The notes below the pieces were generated by a model. That model was not told the origin of the DNA, did not search any database, and worked only from the letters and a program-made list of their open reading frames with translations. The position numbers were made by a program, and so were the translations under genes. 39,810 nt of DNA from Haloarculaceae archaeon H-GB1-1 (lineage in GTDB: Archaea > Halobacteriota > Halobacteria > Halobacteriales > Haloarculaceae): NCBI GenBank assembly GCA_029688825.1, contig JARUKX010000035.1:1-39810 (forward strand), given 5' to 3'. This document shows, one piece after another, positions 17,930-26,364 of the stretch (position 1 is its first letter; every line of letters starts with the position of its first letter).

Positions 17930-18556
17930 GTGACTGTGACGTTCGACCTGTTCGGAACGCTCGTCGACGTCGACCGCCAGGAGGACCCGGGCGCGGCGGT
18001 CGCCGCCGAGCTTCGGGCACGCGAGGTGGCCGTGCCCGACGACTGGCACGACGCCTATCGCGAGTTGCACGTCGACGCCGAGCGGGGGGAGGAGCTGTCG
18101 CTGGTCGCGCACGTCGCGGCGACGCTGGCGAGTCGCGGCGTCGACGCCGACCCGGCTGTGGTGTCCGACGCGGTGACGACGGCGTTCGACCCGGACGACG
18201 TGCGGACGCGCGACGGGGCGGCCGAGGCGGTCGCTGCCGCAGCCGACCGCGGCCCGGTCGCCGTGCTCTCGAACTGCAGCGTGCCGGGGTTGGTCGAGCG
18301 AACGCTGGCGCGGTCGGACCTGGACGCCGATCGCTTCGACGCCATCGTCGCGAGCGTCGACGCGGGCTGGCGCAAGCCGTTCGACGCGGCGTTCGAGCAC
18401 GCAGCCGACGCCCTCGGCGTCGACGCTGCGTCGCTCGTCCACGTTGGCGACGACCCACGGGCCGACGGCGGGATTCGGACGCTGGGTGGAACGTTCGTCG
18501 ACGTGTCCGACGTCCCGCTGACCGAGTTGCCGGCGTATCTGGAGGCGGAATCGTGA
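17930..18556 (+). CDS. HAD-superfamily phosphatase of the B12 operon
   Basis: A 208-residue haloacid dehalogenase-type hydrolase. Motif I is FDLFGTLVD, motif II LSNCS, motif III the Lys in WRKPFDAAF and motif IV HVGDDPRADGG. The nucleophile Asp is preserved, but the second acid of the usual DxD is Phe-Gly-side shifted (DLFGT), as in many haloacid dehalogenase-like members. It is the first gene of the cobalamin cluster, 16 bases ahead of cbiB. The archaeal nucleotide-loop pathway needs a phosphatase for adenosylcobalamin-5'-phosphate, and this gene is a natural candidate, by context only. The GTG at 17930 is used; a GTG at 17936 is also possible. Confidence 0.82.
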   Translation: MTVTFDLFGTLVDVDRQEDPGAAVAAELRAREVAVPDDWHDAYRELHVDAERGEELSLVAHVAATLASRGVDADPAVVSDAVTTAFDPDDVRTRDGAAEAVAAAADRGPVAVLSNCSVPGLVERTLARSDLDADRFDAIVASVDAGWRKPFDAAFEHAADALGVDAASLVHVGDDPRADGGIRTLGGTFVDVSDVPLTELPAYLEAES

Positions 18557-18572
18557 CGGGGGTCGCGCGTCG

Positions 18573-19496
18573 ATGACGGTGGCGACGCTCGCGGTCGGGC
18601 TCTCGCTGGCGCTGGACCTGCTCGTGGGGGAACTCCCCGAAGCCGTCCATCCGGTCGCGTACTTCGGCCGGTTCGTTGGCCGACTCGACCGGGAGTGGAC
18701 GAACCCGCGACTGGTGGGGACCGCCGCGGCGCTCGTCCTGCCGCTGCTCGCGGCCGGCGTGCTGGCGGCCCCCGTGTGGGCGCTGGCCCGGAGAGAGCCG
18801 CTCGCGGGCGCAGCGCTGGCGGGGGTCGTCCTGTTCGCGTCGACGAGCCTTCGGCTGCTGGTCTCCATCGTCCGGGAGGTCGTCGCGGCGTCCGAGACGG
18901 ACCTCGACGGTGCTCGCGAGGGGCTGCTGGCGCTGGCGGGGCGAGACGCCGCCTCGCTCTCGGCGGGACAGGTCCGCAGCGCGGCCGTCGAGAGCCTCGC
19001 GGAGAACCTCGCCGATGGGCTGGTGGCGGCGCTGGGTGCCTTCGCGCTGGGCGCGGTCGTGGGGGCGCAGTGGTCGCCCGCCGCGGCGCTCGCGCTCGCG
19101 GCCGCCGCCGCGGCGTGGACGAAGGCGGTCAATACGATGGACTCGATGCTGGGCTACCGCTCGAAGCCCGTGGGCTGGGCTCCGGCGAAGCTCGACGACG
19201 TGGTGATGTGGCTGCCCGCGCGGGCGAGCGCACTCGCACTCGCGGTCGTTGCGCTGGACCCCGCCTCGCTCCGGCGTGCGAAGGCGTGGAACCCCGACGT
19301 CCCGTCGCCGAACTCGGGGTGGCCGATGGGCGTCGCCGCGGCGGCGCTGGACGTCCGCCTGGAGAAGCCCGGCGTGTACGACCTGAACTCGTCGGCGTCG
19401 CTGCCGTCGGTCGCGGACGCCGAGCGCGGCGTCAGGCTCGTCGCCGCTGCCGGGCTCCTCTCGTACGTCGTCGCGGGGGTGGTCGCGTGGTCCTGA
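18573..19496 (+). CDS. cbiB: Adenosylcobinamide-phosphate synthase CbiB
   Basis: A 307-residue membrane enzyme that joins aminopropanol phosphate to adenosylcobyric acid. Family hallmarks: HPVAYFGRFVGRLDREW near the N-terminus, ESLAENLADGLVAAL, KAVNTMDSMLGYRS and the C-terminal NSGWPMGVAAAALDVRLEKPGVYDLN. About five hydrophobic segments are present. The length fits CbiB/CobD. Its end overlaps the cobS start by ten bases. Its substrate aminopropanol phosphate would be supplied by the CobD encoded at 20835. Confidence 0.95.
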   Translation: MTVATLAVGLSLALDLLVGELPEAVHPVAYFGRFVGRLDREWTNPRLVGTAAALVLPLLAAGVLAAPVWALARREPLAGAALAGVVLFASTSLRLLVSIVREVVAASETDLDGAREGLLALAGRDAASLSAGQVRSAAVESLAENLADGLVAALGAFALGAVVGAQWSPAAALALAAAAAAWTKAVNTMDSMLGYRSKPVGWAPAKLDDVVMWLPARASALALAVVALDPASLRRAKAWNPDVPSPNSGWPMGVAAAALDVRLEKPGVYDLNSSASLPSVADAERGVRLVAAAGLLSYVVAGVVAWS

Positions 19497-20233
19497 CCGC
19501 GGTCCGTGGGGCGCTGGGGTTCCTCTCGCGAGTGCCGCTCGGCCGGAGCGAAACGGAGTGGAAGGCGTTCGCGGCGACGCCAGCGGCGTTCCCCCTCTCG
19601 GGCTACGTCCTCGGTGCGCTGGTCTCGCTCGTCTTCGTGCTCCCGCTCCCAGCCCCCTCGGGTGCGCTGGCGTTCCTGCTCGCGCTCGCGGCGGTCATGG
19701 GCATCAACCACTTCGACGGGGTGGCCGACCTCGGGGACGCTGCCGTCGTCCACGGCGACGCCGAGCGCCGTCGCGACGTGATGAAAGACACCGACCTCGG
19801 CGTCGGCGGGGCGCTCGCGATCGCGTTCGTCGTCGTCGGGCTCGCGCTGGCCGGGGTCGCGCTGTTCGGGCTCCCGACGCTCGTCGCGATGGGGATCGTC
19901 CTCGCGAGTGAGGTCGGCGCGAAAACGTCGATGGCGGTCCAGGCCTGCCGCGGCGTCGCGGCTCACGAGGGGCTCGGGTCGACGTTCACGAGCCAGGCCG
20001 GCCCGGAAGACCTCTCGACGGTACTGCTCCTGGCCGCACCGGCGGCGCTCGTGACCGGATTCTCGCCGGCGGCACTGGCGTCGCTGGTGGCCGCCGTCGC
20101 CACGGGGCTCGGCCTCCAGTGGTGGGCGCGGCTGCACCTCGGCGGGACGAGCGGCGACGTCTTCGGCGCGACGAACCAGCTTGCCAGCCTCGTCGCGCTC
20201 CACGCGGGGGTGGTCGTGTGGACGCTCTGGTGA
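19487..20233 (+). CDS. cobS: Adenosylcobinamide-GDP ribazoletransferase CobS
   Basis: A 248-residue polytopic membrane protein that couples the alpha-ribazole phosphate to AdoCbi-GDP. The family signature is GFLSRVPLG at the start, INHFDGVADLGDA near residue 65-80, MKDTDLGVGGALA, and FGATNQLASL near the end. The start is the GTG at 19487, which overlaps cbiB by ten bases and yields the normal length for CobS. The stop is overlapped by the cobY start over 16 bases, so the three genes are coupled. Confidence 0.94.
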   Translation: MVLTAVRGALGFLSRVPLGRSETEWKAFAATPAAFPLSGYVLGALVSLVFVLPLPAPSGALAFLLALAAVMGINHFDGVADLGDAAVVHGDAERRRDVMKDTDLGVGGALAIAFVVVGLALAGVALFGLPTLVAMGIVLASEVGAKTSMAVQACRGVAAHEGLGSTFTSQAGPEDLSTVLLLAAPAALVTGFSPAALASLVAAVATGLGLQWWARLHLGGTSGDVFGATNQLASLVALHAGVVVWTLW

Positions 20234-20775
20234 TGTGCGGCGGCAAGGGGACGCGACTCGACGCTGACGTGGAGAAGCCGCTGTTCGAGGTCGGCGGGAC
20301 GCCGCTCGTCGAGACGGTCCTCGACGCCCTCGCGGCGAGTCGCGTCGACACCGCGTACGCCGTGGTCTCGCCGCATGCACCCGAGACGGCCGCCCACGTC
20401 GACGTGCCGACCATCGAAACGCCGGGAGAGGGCTACGTGGAAGACCTCGACGCGGCACTGGCCGACGACCGCGTCTCGACGCCCGTGCTGACCGTCGCCG
20501 CGGACCTGCCGCTGCTCGACGGCGCGGTCGTCGACGACGTACTCGACGCCCACGAGACGGGGTCGCTGTCGGTCGTCGTCCCCGCCGCGCTCAAGCGGGA
20601 ACTCGGCGTGAGCTGCGACACCGCGTTCGAGCACGAGGGTCGGGACCTCGCACCGACCGGCGTGAACGTCGTCGCGGACGCGGCCGACGACCTGCTGGTC
20701 AGCTACGACGTGCGGCTGGCGGTCAACTGCAACCGGCGGACCGACGCCGCGGTCGCCGAACGGCTCCGGCGATAA
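20218..20775 (+). CDS. cobY: GTP:adenosylcobinamide-phosphate guanylyltransferase CobY
   Basis: A 185-residue nucleotidyltransferase that activates AdoCbi-P with GTP; archaea use CobY instead of bacterial CobU. The GTP-binding motif MCGGKGTRLD is at residues 6-15, followed by EKPLFEVGGTPLVE. Later motifs are VLTVAADLPLLD and PTGVNVV. The GTG at 20218 is chosen because it places the loop near the N-terminus and overlaps cobS, as in the rest of the operon. Confidence 0.93.
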   Translation: MDALVMCGGKGTRLDADVEKPLFEVGGTPLVETVLDALAASRVDTAYAVVSPHAPETAAHVDVPTIETPGEGYVEDLDAALADDRVSTPVLTVAADLPLLDGAVVDDVLDAHETGSLSVVVPAALKRELGVSCDTAFEHEGRDLAPTGVNVVADAADDLLVSYDVRLAVNCNRRTDAAVAERLRR

Positions 20776-20834
20776 CGAGCCGTCACCGAGGTGGCGAAAG
20801 TGTTTTCCGGCCCGTTGGCCACTCTCGTAGGTAT

Positions 20835-21935
20835 ATGGACCCCGACGCAGTGGACGAACTCGCGAGCACGGGGCTTCCCGACGACGGTGCCCACGAGGAC
20901 GCGGTGATGACAGACAGAGAGGCCGAGACGGACGCGGACGTGCAGAGTCCCGGCCGCGTTCCGCACGGGAGCACCGACGACCCGTGGCTCGTCGACTTCA
21001 GCGCCAACGTGAATCCGTGCGTTCCCGACGGCGTCTCGCAGGCCTATCAGTCTGCGCTGGCGGCCTCGCGGTCGTACCCCTCCGACACGTACGAGGAGTT
21101 CCGCGTGGCCGCCGCCGACTACGTCGGCAGCGACCCGCGGCAGGTCGTTCCGACGCCCGGCGGGCTGGCCGCGATCCGGCTCGCCATCGGCGCGACCGTC
21201 GAGCCCGACGACTCCGTGCTGGTCCCGCACCCCAGCTTCGGCGAGTACGCTCGCGAAGTCCGACTGCAGGGTGCGACCGCGGAGTTCGTCGCCCACGACG
21301 AGGTGCTGGCGACCGATCCCGCCGACCACGCGATGGCCATCGTCTGCACGCCGAACAATCCGACCGGCGAGGCTGCCGACCCGGACGAACTCGCGGCGTA
21401 CGCCGACCGCTGTGCGGCAGCGGACACGGTGCTGCTCGTCGACGAGGCCTTCCTCGGATTCACCGACCTGCCGTCGCTCGCCGGCCGCGAGGGCGTCGTC
21501 GTCGCCCGCTCGCTGACGAAGCTGTTCGGCCTGCCCGGGCTGCGGGCCGGCTTCGCCGTGGCGAGTGGTGACCTCCGCGACCGACTGGACGCCGCGCGAA
21601 TCACGTGGGGGCTGGGGACCCCAGCGGCCGCCGTCGGGGCGCACTGTCTGCGGGACGAGGCGTTCATCAGGGCCACTCGCGAGCGGGTCGCGAGCGAGCG
21701 CGAACGCATGCGGGAGCGACTGGCCGCGGCGTACGACGTCTACGACTCCGACGCTCCGTTCCTGCTCTTCGACGTCGGCAGTTCAGAGCGGGTGGACGAC
21801 CTCCTCGGAACCGCCCGCGAGGACGGCGTCGCACTCCGGGACGCCCGCACGTTCCGGGGGCTCGACAGCCACGTCCGGGTCGCCGTCAGGCTCCCCGACG
21901 CGAACGATCTCCTCCTCGACGTGCTGGAAGTATGA
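20835..21935 (+). CDS. cobD: L-threonine-O-3-phosphate decarboxylase CobD
   Basis: A 366-residue class I/II fold PLP enzyme that makes aminopropanol phosphate for CbiB. Substrate-pocket start VDFSANVNP; CTPNNPTGE; the PLP Asp in LLVDEAFLGF; Schiff-base Lys in ARSLTKLFGLPGLRAGF; final Arg in HVRVAVR. The first 35 or so residues, with a second ATG at residue 25 (20907), form a polar extension not typical of the family, so a shorter start is possible. A promoter-like box (aagtgttttcc) lies about 30-35 bases before the ATG at 20835. It overlaps cbiZ by four bases. Confidence 0.93.
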   Translation: MDPDAVDELASTGLPDDGAHEDAVMTDREAETDADVQSPGRVPHGSTDDPWLVDFSANVNPCVPDGVSQAYQSALAASRSYPSDTYEEFRVAAADYVGSDPRQVVPTPGGLAAIRLAIGATVEPDDSVLVPHPSFGEYAREVRLQGATAEFVAHDEVLATDPADHAMAIVCTPNNPTGEAADPDELAAYADRCAAADTVLLVDEAFLGFTDLPSLAGREGVVVARSLTKLFGLPGLRAGFAVASGDLRDRLDAARITWGLGTPAAAVGAHCLRDEAFIRATRERVASERERMRERLAAAYDVYDSDAPFLLFDVGSSERVDDLLGTAREDGVALRDARTFRGLDSHVRVAVRLPDANDLLLDVLEV

Positions 21936-22660
21936 CCTTCGAGACGCGCGTCCGGTCGAAGGTGCTGCAGGTCGCACAGCCGGGTGCGCGCTGGCTCGCC
22001 ACCGGCTGGAGCGGCGGGTACTGGCGACGCGACGCCGTCTACAACGTCACCGTCCCGTCCGGCTTCGACCGGACCGACCTCGAACCGTACGTTAACGAAC
22101 GGCTGGCCGACGCGGGATTCGACCGCGAGGGTATCCCACTGCTCACCGGGGCCGAACAGGCCAACGCCCGCGGCGCTCGGCTCGGTCCGGTCGAGGTCGT
22201 CGCGACCGCGGGGCTGTCCAATCCCGCGACGCTCCCGCTGGAGCCGCGAGACGAACCCGGAACAGAGGGGGCCGGTAGTGAGGAGGACCCGCCGGTCGGC
22301 ACGATCAACGTCGTCGCCGGCACGACGCGGTCGCTCGACGACGGCGCGCTCGCGACGCTCGTCTCGACGGTCGCGGAGGCGAAGGCGGCGACCCTCGTCC
22401 AGTCACTCGGGTTCACCGGCACCACCTCGGACGCCGTTGTCGTCGGCTGCGACCCGGACGGCGACCCGGCGACATTCGCCGGCAGCGCCTCGACGGTCGG
22501 TGCGGCCGCGCGAGCGTGCGTGCGAGAAGCACTTCAGGCGACGCTCGCCGCTCATTACTCGGACGCGGACCCACCGGAGTCGGTTGCGGACGCGCCCTAC
22601 GGCGTCGTCACCGACGAGCGGGCGAGAGTTTTCGAGGTATCGGATTCCTCCCACGACTGA
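21932..22660 (+). CDS. cbiZ: Adenosylcobinamide amidohydrolase CbiZ
   Basis: A 242-residue enzyme that removes the aminopropanol side chain from cobinamide so that the corrinoid can re-enter the pathway through CbiB, the archaeal salvage route. Family features include WLATGWSGGYWRRDAVYNVTVP, GPVEVVATAGLSNP, GTINVVAGTT and FTGTTSDAVVVGCD. ATG overlaps the cobD stop (ATGA). The last eight or so residues (SDSSHD) and the stop codon are encoded by a palindrome typical of IS200/IS605 ends, so the original C-terminus seems to have been replaced. Confidence 0.92.
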   Translation: MTFETRVRSKVLQVAQPGARWLATGWSGGYWRRDAVYNVTVPSGFDRTDLEPYVNERLADAGFDREGIPLLTGAEQANARGARLGPVEVVATAGLSNPATLPLEPRDEPGTEGAGSEEDPPVGTINVVAGTTRSLDDGALATLVSTVAEAKAATLVQSLGFTGTTSDAVVVGCDPDGDPATFAGSASTVGAAARACVREALQATLAAHYSDADPPESVADAPYGVVTDERARVFEVSDSSHD

Positions 22661-22676
22661 AGTCGTGGGGTTCCTC
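22645..22676. mobile_element. Solo IS200/IS605-type end hairpin at the cbiZ stop
   Basis: cccacgact and agtcgtggg (22650-22669) form a perfect palindrome within attcctc...ggttcctctc. This is the kind of hairpin found at the right end of haloarchaeal IS200/IS605 and TnpB elements and in the small derived repeats known as PATEs. No tnpA or tnpB is next to it, so it is a remnant or satellite. It supplies the cbiZ stop codon (tga in the loop). Confidence 0.65.
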
Positions 22677-22746
22677 TCAGCATCTCTGTGCGTGGAGCGG
22701 CCCGAGCGTTACCGGTTCCGGAAAGGCGAGCGGTCGTCTCCGAGGA

Positions 22747-22754
22747 TTTTTATT
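22747..22754 (+). promoter_or_regulatory. Likely TATA box for the MinD-family gene
   Basis: tttttatt lies 24-31 bases ahead of the ATG at 22778, the expected place for a leaderless transcript. It separates this gene from the B12 operon. Confidence 0.6.
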
Positions 22755-22777
22755 GCATCGAGATCGATGACGAACCA

Positions 22778-23548
22778 ATGGTCGAAGCGTTCGCGGTCGC
22801 CAGCGGTAAGGGCGGGACGGGGAAGACGACGAGCACGCTCGCGCTGGGCATGGCGCTCGCGAACGACCACGACGTCACCGTCATCGACGCCGACACCGGG
22901 ATGGCGAACCTCCTCTTCCACGCCGGCCTGGCGGACGTCGAGACGACGCTGCACGACGTCCTCGTCGAGGGCGGCGCACCGGTCTCGGACGCGGTCTACG
23001 ACCGCTTCGGGATGCAGGTCGTCCCCTGCGGGACGAGCCTGTCGGGCTTCAGCGCCTGCGACCCCGCGCAGTTGCGCGAGGTCGTGGCGACGCTGGCGGC
23101 CGACACCGACGTCATCCTGCTGGATTCAGCGGCGACGCTGGCCAGCCGGTCGGCCGTGCTGCCGGTCGTGCTGGCCGACCGCGTCGTCGTGGTGCTCGAA
23201 CCCACCATCCCCGCGCTGTCGGACGGGCTGAAGGTACAGGAGTACGCGACGTCCTACGGAACGGGGGTCGCGGGGCAGGTGTTCAACAAGGTCCGCGACC
23301 CGGAGGCGGTCGACCGCATCGCCGAGAAGGCCGGCCGGTACTTCGAAGGGCCGACGCTGGCGACGGTGCCCGACAGCGACCGCGCTCGCGAGGCTCGCCG
23401 GGCCGGCGAACCGCTGCTCGCGCACGCACCCGACTGTGCGGCCGCCGAGGCGTTCCGGGAGGCCGCCGACCGACTCACCGTTCGCGACGGCGGGCCGGAG
23501 GCGGTGGCCGACCGCTTCCGCAGCGCCGTCGTCCCAGACCCACCATGA
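22778..23548 (+). CDS. minD2: MinD/ParA-family ATPase, probable MinD2
   Basis: A 256-residue P-loop ATPase. The deviant Walker A is SGKGGTGKTT at 9-18, with the signature Lys; the A' box is VTVIDADTGMANL; Walker B is VILLDSAAT. No C-terminal amphipathic membrane-targeting helix is obvious, and the tail is instead polar and acidic. In H. volcanii a MinD homologue at an apparently equivalent chromosomal place, MinD2, affects cell shape and motility; the assignment rests on synteny I recall and not on comparison. It overlaps the next gene by four bases (ATGA). Confidence 0.85.
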   Translation: MVEAFAVASGKGGTGKTTSTLALGMALANDHDVTVIDADTGMANLLFHAGLADVETTLHDVLVEGGAPVSDAVYDRFGMQVVPCGTSLSGFSACDPAQLREVVATLAADTDVILLDSAATLASRSAVLPVVLADRVVVVLEPTIPALSDGLKVQEYATSYGTGVAGQVFNKVRDPEAVDRIAEKAGRYFEGPTLATVPDSDRAREARRAGEPLLAHAPDCAAAEAFREAADRLTVRDGGPEAVADRFRSAVVPDPP

Positions 23549-24093
23549 ACGTCCCACACGGTCGCTTGCTCCGCTCGCGCGTGGTGTCGGACCCGGCGAC
23601 GGCGCTGTCGAGCGCGTTGGACCGGGAACTGACGGGCTACGCCGTGCTGGAGCCACAGGACGCGGTCTTGCTGGCGGCTGGCGGGCAGGGCATCCTCACC
23701 TTCGAGGAGGGCATCCCCGTGCTGGCGTACCACACGGGGAGCGACCGCGGCGGCCCGGCCGCCCTGGCCGACGTCGCGGTCGACGGGCCGTCGTGGCTGG
23801 AGCTGTACGAACTCCCGGCGAGCGACCTCGCGGAGCTTCACGACGCCACCGACCTGCGCGTCCAACCGACGATGCCCGCGAACCGACTCGCCGGTGACGC
23901 GTCGCTCGTCGAGCGAACTCGGGAGCGCGCGCCCGCGTCGCGGCTGGAGGACGGTGCCGACGCCGGGGAACTCGACCCGGTGGAGGCGTTCCTCGAGGAC
24001 GAGTCGAAGGTCGAGGCGATCCGGGAGCGGGCCCGCGAGCAGGCCGAGGCCCGCGCCGAGGAGTGGGGGTTCGGGGACGCCGTCGAGCAGTGA
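23545..24093 (+). CDS. Conserved haloarchaeal partner protein of MinD2
   Basis: A 182-residue acidic protein, translationally coupled to the MinD gene. An N-terminal half (about 1-105) has alternating strands (YAVLEPQDAVLLAAGGQGILTFEEGIPVLAYHTG) suggesting a compact alpha/beta domain, and the C-terminal half is a long charged helix (DPVEAFLEDESKVEAIRERAREQAEARAEEWGF). No catalytic motif. I recall a small gene in the same place in H. volcanii next to minD2. It may anchor or regulate the ATPase. Confidence 0.8.
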   Translation: MNVPHGRLLRSRVVSDPATALSSALDRELTGYAVLEPQDAVLLAAGGQGILTFEEGIPVLAYHTGSDRGGPAALADVAVDGPSWLELYELPASDLAELHDATDLRVQPTMPANRLAGDASLVERTRERAPASRLEDGADAGELDPVEAFLEDESKVEAIRERAREQAEARAEEWGFGDAVEQ

Positions 24094-24133
24094 ACCCGTG
24101 GCGGTCGCTACGGATTCGGGAGCGCCCGCCTGC

Positions 24134-24370
24134 TCACCGATCGAGGCGAACGGGAATCCACCACACGCGGCTGCGACCGCCGACCTTCTTGCTCGTCAGA
24201 TCGGTGTCGTCCTCGAGCGCGTGCAGCTTGTTCAGCGCGGTTCGTCGCGAGCAGCCGAGTTCGTTGGCGATCTCGGTCGCGGTGAGCGGCTCGGCGTAGT
24301 CGGTACGGGCTTTGAACACCTCGATGACGTTCGATTCGGTGTACTCGGTTTCGCGGCCGGACTGGCTCAT
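24134..24370 (-). CDS. Small winged-helix DNA-binding protein
   Basis: A 78-residue protein that is a single HTH domain: EPLTATEIANELGCSRRTALNKLHALEDDTDLTSKKVGGRSRVWWIPV, with recognition helix SRRTALNKLHAL and a basic wing ending in WW. It starts at the ATG at 24370; a box cataaat lies about 30 bases upstream on the minus strand. It is convergent with the minD2 pair and divergent from the kinase gene, which it could regulate. The target is unknown. Confidence 0.85.
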   Translation of the reverse strand: MSQSGRETEYTESNVIEVFKARTDYAEPLTATEIANELGCSRRTALNKLHALEDDTDLTSKKVGGRSRVWWIPVRLDR

Positions 24371-24506
24371 ACGTAGAGTGTGAATGCGCAGACATTTATG
24401 CCCTCTCTCGATCTGGCGTCGAACCGTGCCGTCGGTCGAGGCGGTCGCTTCGGACGCCGCCACTCGCACGGTCGGAACTTATGGTCGTCCGGCTCACATT
24501 TCGTCC

Positions 24507-26309
24507 ATGGCTAGGGCTGGGCGGACGGTCGTCGTGGTGGGACTCGCCGAGTCCGACGTGACTCGTCTCGACGCCGCTCTCCCGCCGGACTTCTCGCTGG
24601 TCGCGTTCGAGGGTCGCCCGCCCGCGGACGCGCTCACTGGCGCGACCGTCGTGGTCGTCGACGCGACGCTCGACGACGGGCGAGACCTCGTGGCGTCGTT
24701 GCGGAGGGGTGACGGCCCGCCGAGCATCGTCCTGAGCGACGACCGGCCGACGGCCCTCCTCGACGCCGGCGCGACGGACTACGCTCGCCGCGACGAGGAC
24801 AGGCTCCTGGCGACGCGCGTCGAGCACGCGGCCGCGCACCGGCGGGAGACGAGGCGGCCAGCCGGTACGGAACAGAACGGTGAACTCGACCGGTATCGGC
24901 GGCTGGTCGAGACGGCCGGGGACGGCATGTACGTGCTCGACGCGGACGGCTACTACACCGTGGTCAACGAGGCGCTGACCGAGTACGTCGGACTCGACCG
25001 AGCGGACCTCGTCGGCACGCACCCTCGCGATTTCATGACCGCGGAGGACTACCGCCGGGGCACCGAGCTAGTGCTCGACCTGATCGACGACGACGAGCGG
25101 TGGTGGGACACCTTCGAGTACGACGTCGCGTTCGACGACGGCAGGGTCAGGTCCTTCGAGAACAACGTCGCGCCGCTCACCGATTCGAACGGCGAGTTCG
25201 CTGGGTCGGTCGGCGTCGTCCGGGACATCACCGAACGGACGAAACGCGAACGGGAACTCGAACGCTACCGGATGCTCGTCGAGGCAGTCGGCGACCCGAT
25301 GTACGTCCTCGACGAGGAGGGGCGGTACGTGATGGTCAACGACGCGATGGTCGAGTACACCGGCTACGCTCGCGAGGAGTTCATCGGCGCGCACCCGCTG
25401 AAGTTCATGTCCGAGGAGAGCTTCCGGCGCGGGACCGACCTTGTCATGTCGGTGCTGGAGGACGACGACCGCAAGTGGGCGACGTTCGAGTTCGACGACG
25501 GCGTGGCGCTCGCGGACTCGTCCCGCGCCGTCGAGAACAACGTCGCACCGCTCACCGATTCGGACGGCGAGTACGCGGGGTCGGTCGGCGTCATCCGGGA
25601 CGTGACCGACCGAAATCGCCGAGAGATGGCGCTGGAACGGCAGAACGAACGACTCGACGAGTTCGCCAGCGTCGTCAGTCACGACCTCCGCAATCCCCTG
25701 TCGGTGCTGACCTCGCGGCTGGAACTCGCCCGCGAGACCGACGACCCCACCCACTTCGACGCCATGGAGGACTCGATCAGAGACATGACCGAGCTGATCG
25801 ATCAGCTGCTGCTGCTCGCTCGCGAGGGGAAGATCGTTGACGACACCGAACCGGTCGCCCTCGAACGCGTCGTCGAACTGACCTGGGCCGGCGTCGATAC
25901 CACCGGCTGCGCGCTCGACGTCGACGGCGACCTCGGGACGGTCGATGCCGACGAGCGGCGGCTGCAGGAGCTGCTGGGGAACCTCGTTCGGAATTCGGTG
26001 GAACACGGTTTCCCGAGCGATGACCGTGACCGTGACCGTGACCGTGACCGTGACCGTGAGGGGCTGACCGTTACCGTCGGCCGCACGGCGCGCGGGTTCT
26101 TCGTGGCCGACGACGGCACCGGTATCCCGGCCGACGAACGAGCACGCGTGTTCGACCACGGCTATTCCACGGACGAGCGGGGCTCGGGGCTCGGACTGGC
26201 CATCGTCCGCCGCATCGCCGACGCCCACGGGTGGGACGTCGCGGCCGGCGAGAGCGAATCGGGTGGTGCGCGGTTCGACGTCGTCGTCTCCCATCGACGC
26301 GAGGAGTAG
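24507..26309 (+). CDS. Two-PAS histidine kinase with receiver-like N-terminus
   Basis: A 600-residue soluble kinase. Residues 1-115 resemble a degenerate receiver domain (VVVVGLAESD, VVVVDATLDDG) with the phospho-acceptor position not clearly conserved. Two PAS domains follow (about 125-250 and 250-375); they are near copies of each other (YRxLVE, MYVLD, VRSFENNVAPLTDS/RAVENNVAPLTDS) and so come from an internal duplication. HisKA has His392 in VVSHDLRNPL. HATPase_c has N-box NLVRNSVEHG, G1 DDGTGIP and G2 GSGLGLAI. Between N-box and the next strand is an Asp-Arg dipeptide repeat encoded by six copies of tgaccg. An unpaired kinase; the partner regulator is not adjacent. Confidence 0.9.
   Translation: MARAGRTVVVVGLAESDVTRLDAALPPDFSLVAFEGRPPADALTGATVVVVDATLDDGRDLVASLRRGDGPPSIVLSDDRPTALLDAGATDYARRDEDRLLATRVEHAAAHRRETRRPAGTEQNGELDRYRRLVETAGDGMYVLDADGYYTVVNEALTEYVGLDRADLVGTHPRDFMTAEDYRRGTELVLDLIDDDERWWDTFEYDVAFDDGRVRSFENNVAPLTDSNGEFAGSVGVVRDITERTKRERELERYRMLVEAVGDPMYVLDEEGRYVMVNDAMVEYTGYAREEFIGAHPLKFMSEESFRRGTDLVMSVLEDDDRKWATFEFDDGVALADSSRAVENNVAPLTDSDGEYAGSVGVIRDVTDRNRREMALERQNERLDEFASVVSHDLRNPLSVLTSRLELARETDDPTHFDAMEDSIRDMTELIDQLLLLAREGKIVDDTEPVALERVVELTWAGVDTTGCALDVDGDLGTVDADERRLQELLGNLVRNSVEHGFPSDDRDRDRDRDRDREGLTVTVGRTARGFFVADDGTGIPADERARVFDHGYSTDERGSGLGLAIVRRIADAHGWDVAAGESESGGARFDVVVSHRREE
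26021..26059 (+). repeat. Hexanucleotide tandem repeat inside the kinase gene
   Basis: Six exact copies of tgaccg plus a half copy, encoding repeated Asp-Arg in the ATP-lid side of the catalytic domain. A multiple of three keeps the frame when copy number changes, so length variation would alter only the loop. Confidence 0.95.
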
Positions 26310-26364
26310 CACAGCGGCGCGGCCACCACCGAGATATTTTGCGGAGCCACGTGAACGCACCCGC

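Noticed and set aside
26021-26059. Possible CRISPR-like repeat array
   Set aside because: Units are six bases with no spacers and lie in frame within a kinase gene. No other regularly spaced repeats were seen in the window.
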